Assembly: GCA_022360315.1 (NCBI GenBank)
Contig: JAKSDA010000571.1
Coordinates: forward strand, 1-59,577
Length of the DNA: 59,577 nt
Source of the DNA: Pseudomonadota bacterium
GTDB lineage: Bacteria; Myxococcota_A; Polyangia; Haliangiales; Haliangiaceae
Direction of reading: 5' to 3'
Both the position numbers and the translations under genes were made by a program. Numbering within the stretch: the stretch's first letter is position 1; each line of letters opens with the position of its first letter. The notes beneath the pieces were generated by a model. That model was not told the DNA's origin. It worked only from the letters and a program-made list of their open reading frames with translations, and did no database searches. Of the stretch, positions 17,101-30,337 are shown piece after piece.

Positions 17101-20078
17101 CCCTGAATCACGTCATCCAGTGGGTGTATGAACATCGACCGGAACTCGCCGCAGGTGGTGGACCGGCGGTACCGGCAGGCCAGCCAGCGGCACAACCGGG
17201 CGGGCCAGAAAGCGCGCCTCCACCCGGCGACGATGACGACGGTATCAAGACCCGCGTCGTCGAGGTGGTCGCCGAGCAAACCGGATATCCGTCCGATATG
17301 CTGGAGCTCGACCTCGATCTCGAGGCCGACCTGGGTATCGACACGGTCAAGCAAGCCGAGACATTCGCCGCTGTGCGCGAGTCCTACGGCATTCCGCGCG
17401 ATGAAAACCTCCAGCTCAAAGAATTTCCCACCCTCAATCACGTGATCGGCTGGGTGCGCGAGCATCGCGCAGCCACGGCGTCGGCCAAGGACAGCCCAGG
17501 CCGGGCCGGCACGGAGGCGAAGCGGCCAGCAGTGCCAGCACCGGTGGCGGAGAAAATCCCGGCCGGCGATATGGCGGCTGCCGAACGAATTCCCCGCCGC
17601 GTGCCCCGGCCCGTTGTCCGTCCCGAGCTCGATCTGTGCAAACCGACTGGCGTCACCCTGGGCCGGGCCAGTCGGGTCATTGTCATGCTCGATGGCGATG
17701 GTGTGGGTCAAGCTCTGCTGCGCAAGCTCGAAAAACTCGAGGTCGATGTTCTGGCCCTCGACCACGAGGCCGACGCCGAGTCGCTCCTCGCCCGGGTGCA
17801 AGAGTGGCTGGACAAAGGCCCGCTCACCGGAGTGTACTGGCTGCCCGCGCTGTCTGTCGAGGGCAACCTGGCCGAGCTCGACGTCGATACCTGGCGCGAG
17901 GGTCTGCGAATCCGGGTCAAGTTGCTCTATCATCTGACCCGGGCCCTCTACGACAGGCTGGGCGACGGCTCCTTTGTGGTCGCAGCAACTCGGCTGGGCG
18001 GCAGACACGGCTACGACGACGCCGGTGCGGTCGCGCCCATGGGCGGCGCTGTGTCCGGATTCATGAAAACGCTCAAGCGCGAGCGTCCCGACTCGTTGAT
18101 CAAAGTGGTCGATTTTCCGGCCAGCCGAAAAACCGCCGCACTGGCCGATCATCTGATCGCCGAAACTGTGCGCGACCCGGGTGCTGTCGAGATCGGCCAC
18201 GCCGACGACAGGCGCTGGACCATCGCTGCCGTCGAGCAGCCAGTGCCCGAGGGCCAGGATGGATTGGTTCTGAACAGTGATTCGGTGGTTGTGGTGACCG
18301 GCGCTGCAGGCAGTATTGTCTCGGCGATCACTGCCGATCTAGCCCACAACGGCGGCACGTTCTACCTGCTCGATGTGGCTCCCGCGCCCGACCCCGGCGA
18401 TCCCGATCTGGCCCGTTTTGCCAGCGATCGAGAGGGACTGCAGCGCGACCTATTCGAACGACTCAAACAGACCGAAACGCGGGTGACACCGGTCATGGTC
18501 GACAAAAAGCTGGCCGCGATCGAACGTGCCCGCGCTGCGCAGAGCGCCGTGCAGGCGATCGAGAGCGCCGGTGGTACAGCTCATTACCGCAGCGTGAACC
18601 TGACCGATGGTGCAGCAGTGGCCGGGGTGATCGACGAGGTGAAAGGCGCGCATGGCCGCATCGATGTGTTGGTCCACGCCGCTGGCTTCGAGGTCAGCCG
18701 GTTGTTGCCCACCAAGTCTGCCCAAGAATTCGAGCTGGTATTCGACGTCAAGAGCGACGGCTGGTTCCATCTGCTCGACGCCATCGGCGACATGCCGCTC
18801 GCCGCCACCGTCGCGTTCAGCTCGATCGCGGGCCGGTTCGGCAATGGCGGCCAGACCGACTACAGCGCGGCCAATGACCTTCTGTGCAAGTATGCGACCA
18901 GCTTCCGCACGACCCGGCCCAACACGCGCGCGCTCGCCATCGACTGGACAGCGTGGCGCGATATCGGCATGGCGTCGCGCGGCTCTATTCCCAAAATGAT
19001 GGAACTGGCCGGAATCGGCATGCTGGCCCCTGAAGGGGGCATTCCGATCGTCCGGCGCGAACTCGCCGCAGGCGGGCCGAGCCGCGAAATCTTGGTCGCC
19101 GATGCCCTGGGCATGTTGACCGAGGAGTGGGACCCCAGCGGCGGGCTCGATACCGATGCCGTGAAGGCCCGCGCAAACGGACCCATGACCGCCCGCATCT
19201 CGGGCATGGGGATACACAGCGGACTGGTCATCGAAACCGAATTGCGGCCCGACGAGCAGCCGTTCTTGCACGACCATCAGATCGACGGCACACCGGTGCT
19301 GCCCGGTGTCATGGGCATCGAGGCGTTTGCCGAAGCAGCTCGAATTCTGTTTACCGACCGCTACATTGCGGCAGTCGAGAATGTGAATTTCCTGGCTCCG
19401 TTCAAATTTTACCGCAATGAACCCCGAACCGTGACCATTCGCGCCGTATTCCGCGGCGACGACAGCGAGTCCGGCGATGTGGTGGCCGATTGCCAGCTCA
19501 TCGGCACCCGCACCCTGGCAACCCAAACCGAGCCCCAGGTAACCGTGCACTTCACTGCCCAGGTGCGTCTGAGCGCAGAGCCGGCGGCCGAAACCAGCAT
19601 TGCAGCACCGCCGGGACGCAATGGCGAACCAACCGCGTCGGGCACCGATATCTACCGCATCTATTTTCACGGACCGGCTTACCACGTGCTGGACAGGGTA
19701 TGGCGCCACGGCGACGTGGTGGTCGGCGAAATGCCCGAATCACTGCCCGCCAATCATCGTCCCGAGGACGCGCCCACTCACATGGAACCGCGCCTGATCG
19801 AGCTGTGCTTTCAGACCGCCGGGGTGTGGGAAATTGGCAAGACAGGCAAACTGGCCCTACCCCAGCATATCGACCGGGTGACCACGCTGCGCCCGCCGCG
19901 CGACGAGCCCGGCAAGCTGCACGCCATGGTCGAGGAGCGAGAGCAAGGGGGCGGCTTTGACGTCCGCGTGGCTGACCAGGACGGCAATCTCTACGTCATC
20001 CTCGAGGGCTATCGGACGGTCGAGCTGGGCGGGGTCGATCCCGCGTTGCGCACACCGCTCGAAAAAGCAGTGATGTAA
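11130..20078 (+). CDS. PUFA-synthase-like type I megasynthase, KS-AT-KS-ACP(x4)-KR-DH
   Basis: A single 2982-residue protein resembling PfaA-type secondary lipid synthases. KS1 (about 10-475) has Cys218, His352 and His392. AT (about 610-910) has GHSLGE with Ser709 and VSHAFH, the malonyl-type signature. After a Pro/Ala linker, KS2 (about 1048-1560) has NAACASGT with Cys1298, plus His1446 and His1486, so it is not a chain-length factor. Four carrier domains follow (about 1690-1770, 1810-1890, 1928-2005, 2035-2115), each with the core DLGIDTVKQAE: Thr1725, Thr1845, Thr1962 and Thr2072 occupy the serine site. The KR (about 2180-2670) has Ser2565, Tyr2578 and Asn2582, but its dinucleotide motif reads TGAAGSIV, with Ser at a usual Gly. 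A double-hotdog DH (about 2690-2975) has HQIDGTPVLP with His2716. There is no enoyl reductase, chain-length factor or thioesterase. GGAG-type spacing is weak, but GTAGAGGAGC precedes the ATG. Confidence 0.93.
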   Translation: MNQDTAHRAAAIVGIGTVLPDAPNLASFWQNIKHGRYSISDVPPDRWDPALYYDPDPKAPEKTYSKIGGWVNESPWEPLKWRLPVPPKVADAMDRTQKWAIAAVREALAHFGYPNRPLDTERTAVILGNAMAGDKHYLTALRIFFPEFADELTRAPSFLALPDNVRQAIVEETHGAVRRRFPAISEDTMPGELANVIAGRIAALFNLRGPNFVCDAACASAMAAITAAIEGLEEHDYDAVLTGGIDGNMSASSYVKFSKIGALSATGTRPYADGADGFVMGEGAVVFLLKRLADAERDGDEIYAVLRGTGGSSDGKGKGITAPNPIGQRLAIERAWKNAGLSPATATLVEGHGTSTRVGDVVEVQSLIDVFGEFDLPPGHIALGSVKSNIGHLKGAAGAAGVLKATMALYDKILPPSLGFARPNPNIDFAHSPFAVNTELRPWQQPGPDGVRRAGVSAFGFGGTNFHAVLEEHIPGRITEESKRKVSISKSESTARAHSMQVGAATSSGPAGLKAPLRGALVIGAESEPAIAERLRTVLTEAKAGRAPAARPPAASDLRAHMRLAIDYLDAADLANKAERGLKALAKNHPGMWKALRGQGVFAGRGQPAKVAFLYTGQGSQYVNMLRDLGQVEPIVADAFAWADQIMTPLLSGTPLTRYLFADADRMQAAEADLKQTAITQPAVLTTDLALTELLAAYGIRPDMVMGHSLGEYGALVAAGAMSFAHALEAVSARGREMTRVSVEDNGAMVAVFAPLTDIERILASIAGYAVVANINSNHQAVVGGVTPTIERATEEFQKAGFRAIPLPVSHAFHTKIVAPASEPLKMQLRRLDLHPPAIPLVANVSGQFYPTGSGAVDEMIDILGRQIASPVQFVKGLHTLYDAGARVFVEVGPKKALTGMAEDVLGERPGVVTLYTNHPKPGGVVSFNQALCGLYAAGLGSGADAGAATNVTSSRPQAVSPPAPAAIEPARPVALAPSGAPHQARKPVQVTPPSLSAGSSRSAGSNGSNRPFAGNGGQYEALGKLFADFLDRGMAIYRGQKPDAWAEKDVVVSGVGLGLPGTERVFDDGNLARILAGDSFIDAVPMAVRRAIVDKRVTRLVKTDGTPRFETIDSAAGVMKLAGRPGAFDLAGEFGVAKERLAALDITTMLAMAAGLEAMRDAGIPLAMHYKTTTVGSKLPERWMLPEPLRDDTGVIFGSAFPGYDNIAADMRDYYSDRSRHQRLAELEHLRARAEMTGDGSMAAEIDRRIHALQAEIERHAYALDRRYVFRILSMGHSQFAEFIGARGPNTQINAACASGTQAVALAQDWIRAGRCRRVVIVTADAVTTDRLLEWIGAGFLASGAAATDELVEDAALPFDRRRHGLILGMGASGMVVESADSVRERGLEPIGEVLGTATANSAFHGSRLDVKHICQIMERLVSDAEERYGVDRRDMAGQTVFVSHETYTPARGGSAQAEVFALREVFGDAADSIVVANTKGYTGHAMGAGVEDAVAVKMLETGVVPPVANFREVDPELGQLNLSRGGSYPIRYALRLGAGFGSQISLSLMRWTPTADGIRRQPHELGYRYRIADPALWQHWLSQVSGHERADVEVAKRTLRIVDQGPPTRAIAAPPARPATIARAAVAQPAAAQPAVAQPTIAQSTVTPASATRPAAPLAPATVQPATPVETTAPPITTKAETEASATDPVAAKVLDIVAGETGYPSDMLDVELDLEADLGIDTVKQAETFAAVRAAYDIPRDDSLQLREFPTLQHVIGWVHQKRPDLAAAAAPAQASAAETASDTGPSGPGEAMDSTVATGQVEAKIGEVEAKVLDIVSSETGYPSDMLDLELDLEADLGIDTVKQAETFAAVREAYDIARDDSLQLREFPTLQHVIGWVYQKRPDLAARAASAASSPTASAPAASLPAQAAPAHTTAAPARADDPVTAKVLEVVAGETGYPPDMLDLDLDLEADLGIDTVKQAETFAAVREAYDIPRDENLQLKEFPTLNHVIQWVYEHRPELAAGGGPAVPAGQPAAQPGGPESAPPPGDDDDGIKTRVVEVVAEQTGYPSDMLELDLDLEADLGIDTVKQAETFAAVRESYGIPRDENLQLKEFPTLNHVIGWVREHRAATASAKDSPGRAGTEAKRPAVPAPVAEKIPAGDMAAAERIPRRVPRPVVRPELDLCKPTGVTLGRASRVIVMLDGDGVGQALLRKLEKLEVDVLALDHEADAESLLARVQEWLDKGPLTGVYWLPALSVEGNLAELDVDTWREGLRIRVKLLYHLTRALYDRLGDGSFVVAATRLGGRHGYDDAGAVAPMGGAVSGFMKTLKRERPDSLIKVVDFPASRKTAALADHLIAETVRDPGAVEIGHADDRRWTIAAVEQPVPEGQDGLVLNSDSVVVVTGAAGSIVSAITADLAHNGGTFYLLDVAPAPDPGDPDLARFASDREGLQRDLFERLKQTETRVTPVMVDKKLAAIERARAAQSAVQAIESAGGTAHYRSVNLTDGAAVAGVIDEVKGAHGRIDVLVHAAGFEVSRLLPTKSAQEFELVFDVKSDGWFHLLDAIGDMPLAATVAFSSIAGRFGNGGQTDYSAANDLLCKYATSFRTTRPNTRALAIDWTAWRDIGMASRGSIPKMMELAGIGMLAPEGGIPIVRRELAAGGPSREILVADALGMLTEEWDPSGGLDTDAVKARANGPMTARISGMGIHSGLVIETELRPDEQPFLHDHQIDGTPVLPGVMGIEAFAEAARILFTDRYIAAVENVNFLAPFKFYRNEPRTVTIRAVFRGDDSESGDVVADCQLIGTRTLATQTEPQVTVHFTAQVRLSAEPAAETSIAAPPGRNGEPTASGTDIYRIYFHGPAYHVLDRVWRHGDVVVGEMPESLPANHRPEDAPTHMEPRLIELCFQTAGVWEIGKTGKLALPQHIDRVTTLRPPRDEPGKLHAMVEEREQGGGFDVRVADQDGNLYVILEGYRTVELGGVDPALRTPLEKAVM
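16197..17470 (+). repeat. Four tandem carrier-domain repeats inside the megasynthase
   Basis: Four copies of about 240 bases start near 16197, 16557, 16908 and 17241, separated by Ala/Pro-rich linkers. Copies 1 and 2 share RDDSLQLREFPTLQHVIGWV, and copies 3 and 4 share RDENLQLKEFPTLNHVI, so they look like two pairs from nested duplications. The prosthetic-group codon is ACG (Thr) in all four, at 16302, 16662, 17013 and 17343. Confidence 0.9.
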
Positions 20079-20112
20079 CTGAGTCCGGCGGCACGGGTGC
20101 CGGGCCAATTAA

Positions 20113-20166
20113 TGCCAGACCAACGCATACCGGACCAACCGGTGCCAGACCAATGCATACCGGACC
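20113..20166 (+). repeat. 24-base direct repeat between synthase and carboxylase
   Basis: Two 24-base copies (20113-20136 and 20143-20166) differ at one base and have a 6-base gap. The second copy abuts the carboxylase ribosome site. It may be a translational or mRNA-structure element, or simple slippage. Confidence 0.6.
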
Positions 20167-20176
20167 GGAGGAATCC

Positions 20177-25780
<5,604 letters not shown>

Positions 25781-25784
25781 GTCG

Positions 25785-26543
25785 ATGGCACCACCGTCGC
25801 TGATAACGCCGCCGCATCGCCCGGCCTCGATTGCCTGGCTCGTTCTCGGCCAAGACGATTGTCCGGGCGACGATCACTGGCTGGGCCCGGCCGAGCGGGA
25901 CACGGTCGCGGCCATGGCCGTGGCCAGGCGCCGGCGGGATTGGCGACTGGGGCGATGGACTGCCAAGCGGGCGATATTCGCTCATTCAGCTGAGCTGGGC
26001 CAGCTGGCCGCCAGCCGACACGCCACAGGGTTCGGTCGGCTGGAAATTCGCAGTGCGGCCGACGGCGCTCCGCAGGCTTTTTTCGACGGCACGCCGGCGC
26101 CGGTGTCGCTGTCGATCAGCCATCGGGCGGGACGGGCTCTCTGTGCCGTGGCCGCGCCGGAGCTGGCTATCGGATGCGATTTGGAGCTCATCGAGCCGCG
26201 CAGCGCCGCGTTCGTGCGCGACTTTTTTACCGCGGAGGAATGCTCATGGGTCGAAGCGGCCCCCGCGGATCAGCGCGCATTGCTGGCCAATCTGATCTGG
26301 TCGGCCAAGGAGAGCGCGCTCAAGGTGCTGCGGGTCGGTCTGGGCCGGGATACACGCACAGTGATCGCCGACATCCCCGGCCCGGTAACGCGGTCGGACT
26401 GGTTTTCTCTGTCGATCTGGGATCGCCAGTCACAATGCCGCTTCTCTGGCCACGGACTGATCCGCGATGGCTTTGTCTTGACCGTGGCCGCCGATCGGAC
26501 AATCGGCCGGCCGCACGAAGCCGGATCCCGTCGCCGGGCTTGA
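25785..26543 (+). CDS. Sfp-type 4'-phosphopantetheinyl transferase
   Basis: This cytosolic enzyme moves the phosphopantetheine arm of CoA onto carrier proteins. The 252-residue length fits Sfp/AcpT types. Visible motifs are SLSISHRAGRALCAVA, the metal-binding GCDLELIE (Asp132, Glu134), FFTAEE, and WSAKESALK (Trp172, Lys175, Glu176, Lys180). It begins 4 bases after the carboxylase stop, so translation is probably coupled. An ATG overlapping the stop (25777) leads to a stop within nine codons and was discarded. By position it should serve the four tandem carrier domains of the synthase, all of which carry Thr at the expected Ser. It may therefore have unusual acceptor specificity (inference). 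Confidence 0.92.
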   Translation: MAPPSLITPPHRPASIAWLVLGQDDCPGDDHWLGPAERDTVAAMAVARRRRDWRLGRWTAKRAIFAHSAELGQLAASRHATGFGRLEIRSAADGAPQAFFDGTPAPVSLSISHRAGRALCAVAAPELAIGCDLELIEPRSAAFVRDFFTAEECSWVEAAPADQRALLANLIWSAKESALKVLRVGLGRDTRTVIADIPGPVTRSDWFSLSIWDRQSQCRFSGHGLIRDGFVLTVAADRTIGRPHEAGSRRRA

Positions 26544-26547
26544 TGTC

Positions 26548-26564
26548 TGGACTCATCGAGTCCA
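26548..26564. terminator. Inverted repeat at the end of the synthase operon
   Basis: TGGACTCATCGAGTCCA forms a 7-base stem with a 3-base loop, 4 bases after the PPTase stop. There is no T-run. It could be a weak terminator or an operator for the regulator gene that starts at 26750. Confidence 0.35.
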
Positions 26565-26749
26565 TAGAAAGCTGACGCCCAGGTGACCATCATCGCGGCG
26601 CGAAGATGACGCCTTCCCCGCCGAGATAAGAAAGCCACTCACCCGCGCCACGCCAACGATTTAGTATCTGTCGCACCAGGTGAGACGGTATAGTGCCCGC
26701 TCCCCGGTGATGTGGCTCGGCTCGGGGTGAGGACGGAAGGCTCGAGCTC

Positions 26750-29350
26750 ATGGCAGAGAAAACAAGACGCGGTCGCCCGCGAGGACAGCACACCAACGGC
26801 ACATTTTTGCGTCGCAAACGCGAGTCGCTGAACCTCACTCGCGGGCAATTGGCCGAGCGAGCGGGTCTTTGTTCGAGCCGAACGATCATGCGTGCTGAAC
26901 GCGGCGATCGCATCTCAGCCGATAGCCTCGAGCGATTGGCCGGGGTGCTCGGAGTTGCCGTCCACGAGATGATTCGCTCCCCTCGGCAAGAGATCGCGGA
27001 ACGACTGACCCGGTTTGGCCTTGCCGCTCCTCCTCCCCCCATGCCGTGGTTAAGGCGATCGAAGCAAGCAGAGCGTGTCATCGCCTGTGTTACGGCAGCG
27101 GTGCCCTGTTGCATAACCGGGCCCAGCGGTATTGGCAAGACTGCCCTGGCCCGGTTCGTGGCCCGGCAAGTTGCGTCGCGTTTCTCCCAGGGGGTCGTGT
27201 GGGTGCTGGCATCGCGCAATCGCCGGCCCATCGACCCGCAAATGACCCAGCTGCAGATCGCCGAGGCCCTCGAGTTTCGCGCCCGGCTGCCCATGCCCGA
27301 GCAGGTCGACCGCGACGCATTTGACGCCGCATTTGCAGCCGAATTCTGGGCCCAGTCCAGATTGCTCATCGTCGACGATATCCTCTCACCATCGTTCGTC
27401 GGGCATTTTGTTCCGGCAGGGCAATCGGCTCCTATCATCACAACATCGCATCTTCGCCACGTTGCCGGGGACTATGGCGACGACGCGATCGTGCTCGACC
27501 GGATCAGCATCGACGATACTCGGCACATCCTCGCTCATTATCTCGATCCGGTCCGTCTCGATGCCCAGGGCGTGGTGGATATTCATCGCGAACTCGGCGG
27601 TATTCCGCGCAGCATCCATATCGCGGCCAAGATCCTGCAACGCGAACGCCTGGTACATCTCGCCGGTTATGCAGCACGAATCCACGCCGATGTCCTGGCC
27701 GGCGACTATCCGGAAGCCATGCGCACTCCCGAAACCAGCCTGCAGGTGTCGTTTTCGTCCGCCAAACTCCACGTCTCGCCCGGAGCGTGGTCGCTGCTCG
27801 GCGCGCTCTCGCTGTTCGACGAGGTGCCGTTTTTGATCGGGTGGGCGAGCGCTGTGGCCGCCGTGGCGTCCCGGGCGCAGACCGAGCGCTACCTCAGTGA
27901 GCTCATCGACATCTATTTGCTCAGCGAGGTCGGTGATGAAGGCGCTACCGGGGGCAGGGGGTCGGCCATGGCGCGGCGGTTCAGGCTCGAATCGCACGTG
28001 CCCATTTTTGCCCGCAGCATTCTCGGTGACCGCCAGGTAACCGCACTCGAAGAGCTCGCTCGCCACGCAGCCGGTCTGGCCCGGGCTGCCAGTGCCGAAA
28101 CCAGCTGGGACGACATCCGCGCCGAGCTCGCATTGTGGACCCATGTACTCGATACCCTGGTGTCGGCGGTTTTCGACTCCGACGAGCTGGCTTCGTGGGA
28201 GGTGTCAACCGCGTTTCCGCGCCAGCTCCTCGACCGTGGTGTTGTGTCGTCCGTGGCTGATATCATGGGTTTTCTGGCTCCATTTCTCGAGCGCGAGCCC
28301 GTGCCCGGCGGAGATAGGTGGCTGCGCGCTGGCGCGGCATGCGCGGCAGCTGTGCAGCGAAACGCAGACCATGGCCGTCTGCTTCTGGCTCTCGGCCGCT
28401 TCTGGTCGCGGGCGCACGTCGATCTGCAAAAACCCATCCCATGGCTCGATGACGCGACCGAGCGCCTCGCCGGCGAAAACGACTTTGCTCACGCATCGGC
28501 AGCGGCGTCCGAGGCGGGCCGAGCGCTATTTGGCTGCGAGAGGCCGGCCGAGGGATTGCAGCGTTTCGATCGAGCGATCGTGCTGGCCCGCCAGGCGCTC
28601 GAACACGGCACCGAGCTGGCCTGTCGCATCAACAGTGCAGCGGTGAGTTTTACCCGCCATCCCGGGGTTGAGGGCTGGAAACGGGCCGCCGCATTGCTGG
28701 CCGATGCTGTGGCCGCGTGTACCGAGGACGATTTCGACGGCCGATTCGTCCGCATCGTGTGCATGTGCAATCAGCTGGTGACCCGGATGAACCTGCATGA
28801 GCGGGGCATCTCGTTGTCCGGCTCAGCGGCCATGGGTAGCTTTGCCGAGGCGATCGCCGAATGGCGCCAGCTGGATATCGCAGCACCGCTCTTCGAGGCT
28901 CGTCTGCTGCTTTTGAAAGCCCTGCAGGACCCCGGTGAGCAGGCTGGCAGAACGGTCGGCCTGCACGCACAGGCCCGTTCGCTGTGGCGCGATCGGCTCG
29001 ATGAAGGGGAGCCGATCGACCCTGATCTCATGTGGCTGCTCACCGAGATCGCGTTTTACGTCCGCCTTCAGCTCGAGTGCGATACTGAGCCCGAGAATGC
29101 TCGATCGCCAGTCATTGCTGGCGGGCTCGGACTGACCGACGTGACTCGGGAGATCTATGTCGATAACGGCAATCTGGTCCCGGTCGGTCTGTTGTTTCCA
29201 GTGCCGCCTCTGATGTCGCTCTTCGATGACGCCTATACGGCCCGGGTCGCCCGGGCGTCCCGCGAAATCCTCGGAGCGGGCAATCGGCTCCTCGACGAGC
29301 TGAGCCGCATCCGCGAGCTGCAGGCCCGGTCGCGAGCCAGCGCCGAATAA
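26750..29350 (+). CDS. XRE-HTH / STAND-type ATPase regulator
   Basis: An 866-residue predicted signal-transducing regulator. The basic N-terminus has an AT-hook-like core (RRGRPRG, residues 6-12). Residues about 18-75 form an XRE-type helix-turn-helix (GQLAERAGLCSSRTIMRAE). From about 105 comes a NACHT/NB-ARC-like NTPase with Walker A GPSGIGKTAL (Lys130, Thr131) and Walker B LLIVDDIL near 205. The rest is helical and TPR-like, rich in ALARFW- and LEHG-type repeats. STAND proteins switch by nucleotide exchange upon ligand binding. The gene follows the lipid-synthase operon in the same direction after 206 bases, so it may control it. It could equally be an independent sensor or a defence-type protein, since no known effector domain is seen at the C-terminus. 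Confidence 0.75.
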   Translation: MAEKTRRGRPRGQHTNGTFLRRKRESLNLTRGQLAERAGLCSSRTIMRAERGDRISADSLERLAGVLGVAVHEMIRSPRQEIAERLTRFGLAAPPPPMPWLRRSKQAERVIACVTAAVPCCITGPSGIGKTALARFVARQVASRFSQGVVWVLASRNRRPIDPQMTQLQIAEALEFRARLPMPEQVDRDAFDAAFAAEFWAQSRLLIVDDILSPSFVGHFVPAGQSAPIITTSHLRHVAGDYGDDAIVLDRISIDDTRHILAHYLDPVRLDAQGVVDIHRELGGIPRSIHIAAKILQRERLVHLAGYAARIHADVLAGDYPEAMRTPETSLQVSFSSAKLHVSPGAWSLLGALSLFDEVPFLIGWASAVAAVASRAQTERYLSELIDIYLLSEVGDEGATGGRGSAMARRFRLESHVPIFARSILGDRQVTALEELARHAAGLARAASAETSWDDIRAELALWTHVLDTLVSAVFDSDELASWEVSTAFPRQLLDRGVVSSVADIMGFLAPFLEREPVPGGDRWLRAGAACAAAVQRNADHGRLLLALGRFWSRAHVDLQKPIPWLDDATERLAGENDFAHASAAASEAGRALFGCERPAEGLQRFDRAIVLARQALEHGTELACRINSAAVSFTRHPGVEGWKRAAALLADAVAACTEDDFDGRFVRIVCMCNQLVTRMNLHERGISLSGSAAMGSFAEAIAEWRQLDIAAPLFEARLLLLKALQDPGEQAGRTVGLHAQARSLWRDRLDEGEPIDPDLMWLLTEIAFYVRLQLECDTEPENARSPVIAGGLGLTDVTREIYVDNGNLVPVGLLFPVPPLMSLFDDAYTARVARASREILGAGNRLLDELSRIRELQARSRASAE

Positions 29351-29357
29351 TTGCTGC

Positions 29358-29374
29358 CATTGCTGCTGGCAATG
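29358..29374. terminator. Hairpin after the STAND regulator
   Basis: CATTGCTGCTGGCAATG gives a perfect 6-base stem with a 5-base loop, 8 bases past the stop. No T-tract follows. The rest of the 204-base gap to the convergent gene shows nothing. Confidence 0.35.
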
Positions 29375-29554
29375 CCACCCGGGTCGCCATGTGAGTGAGT
29401 AGGTGCGTTCATCCGCATGGTTGACACCCACAGCTGGTCGGGCGGATTCCCTGGATGGCTACAACCTGCGCGCTCACAGCGGTAGCGGCAGCACGCTGAA
29501 GGCCGAGGTGACTCATATCGGCAGCCAAATCGCGTCCAGGCACCCTGTCGACGC

Positions 29555-30337
29555 TTATTGCTTGGCTCGAAGTTCCGGCATTTTATCCAATACCGCTAAA
29601 AGCTGCGCCGGGGATGGTCGGACTTTGTAGTCGGGACCGCCGTGTGCCCAGCGCACTGTACCGCCCTGGTCGACGATGAATATCGACGGCACCGCGATCT
29701 TGTGGTGGCTGCGCCCCGACGCCTTGTCCAAGTCGATCCCAAAGCCTTTGTACTTGTCGGCGGTAGCGTCGTCGATCTTGTGGACCACTCGGAAGGCCTC
29801 GTGCGCTTTTAGATCTGGATCGCTGAGGATCGGAAACGGGACCTCGTAGGTCTTTTTGGTCCTATTGCTCTCTTCGACGCTGTCGACACTGATAACAGCG
29901 ATGCCAACGCCACGCTTGTCGAAGTCGGCGTTGGTTTTGGTGAGACGGCGTATCTGACTATTGCAGTATGGGCACCAGCCTCCGCGGTAGAATACCAGGA
30001 CCAGCGGACGCTCCGACCACAGGCTCGACAATTCGATGGGCCGGCCCCCGATGTCCTCGACAGTCGCGTTGGGAGCCTGATCCCCTACAGGGACGCCCAC
30101 TCCGTCGGCCAGTGTGCCGAGCTCTTTGGCATCGGCGTCCTGAAGGTCCTTGAGCCGCCTCTGGTTCCATTTCTCTGGCTGCTGGCTACCGGATTGAGCT
30201 GTCGTCGCCTTGGCGGCCTGGGCTTGCTCCAGCTTGGCTTGGTCCGACCCTGGACGGGTCTCGCTGGAGTTGGAGCACGCTGCAAGCGCCACCGCGACAA
30301 TGACAATGACAATGATAGTAGCGATTTGAGCTTTCAT
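29555..30337 (-). CDS. AhpC/TSA-family peroxiredoxin-like lipoprotein
   Basis: The 260-residue protein starts with a hydrophobic leader ending in VALAACSNSS, a lipobox. A Gln/Ala/Lys-rich linker follows, then a thioredoxin-fold domain from about residue 85. Key elements are LSSLWSERPLVLVFYRGGWC, then PYCNSQIRRL (CxxC-like WCPYC), VGIAVISVDSVEESNR and FPILSDPDLKAHEAF. Such proteins reduce peroxides or act as thiol oxidoreductases; here the predicted site is the periplasmic face of a membrane. I took the ATG at 30337 over a TTG three codons upstream. The WCPYC pair could act as peroxidatic or disulfide-exchange cysteines; which one is not decidable from sequence. Confidence 0.85.
   Translation of the reverse strand: MKAQIATIIVIVIVAVALAACSNSSETRPGSDQAKLEQAQAAKATTAQSGSQQPEKWNQRRLKDLQDADAKELGTLADGVGVPVGDQAPNATVEDIGGRPIELSSLWSERPLVLVFYRGGWCPYCNSQIRRLTKTNADFDKRGVGIAVISVDSVEESNRTKKTYEVPFPILSDPDLKAHEAFRVVHKIDDATADKYKGFGIDLDKASGRSHHKIAVPSIFIVDQGGTVRWAHGGPDYKVRPSPAQLLAVLDKMPELRAKQ

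Noticed and set aside
11130..20078. KS2 as an inactive chain-length factor
   Set aside because: KS2 keeps the Cys in NAACASGT and both histidines, whereas a chain-length factor usually loses the Cys.
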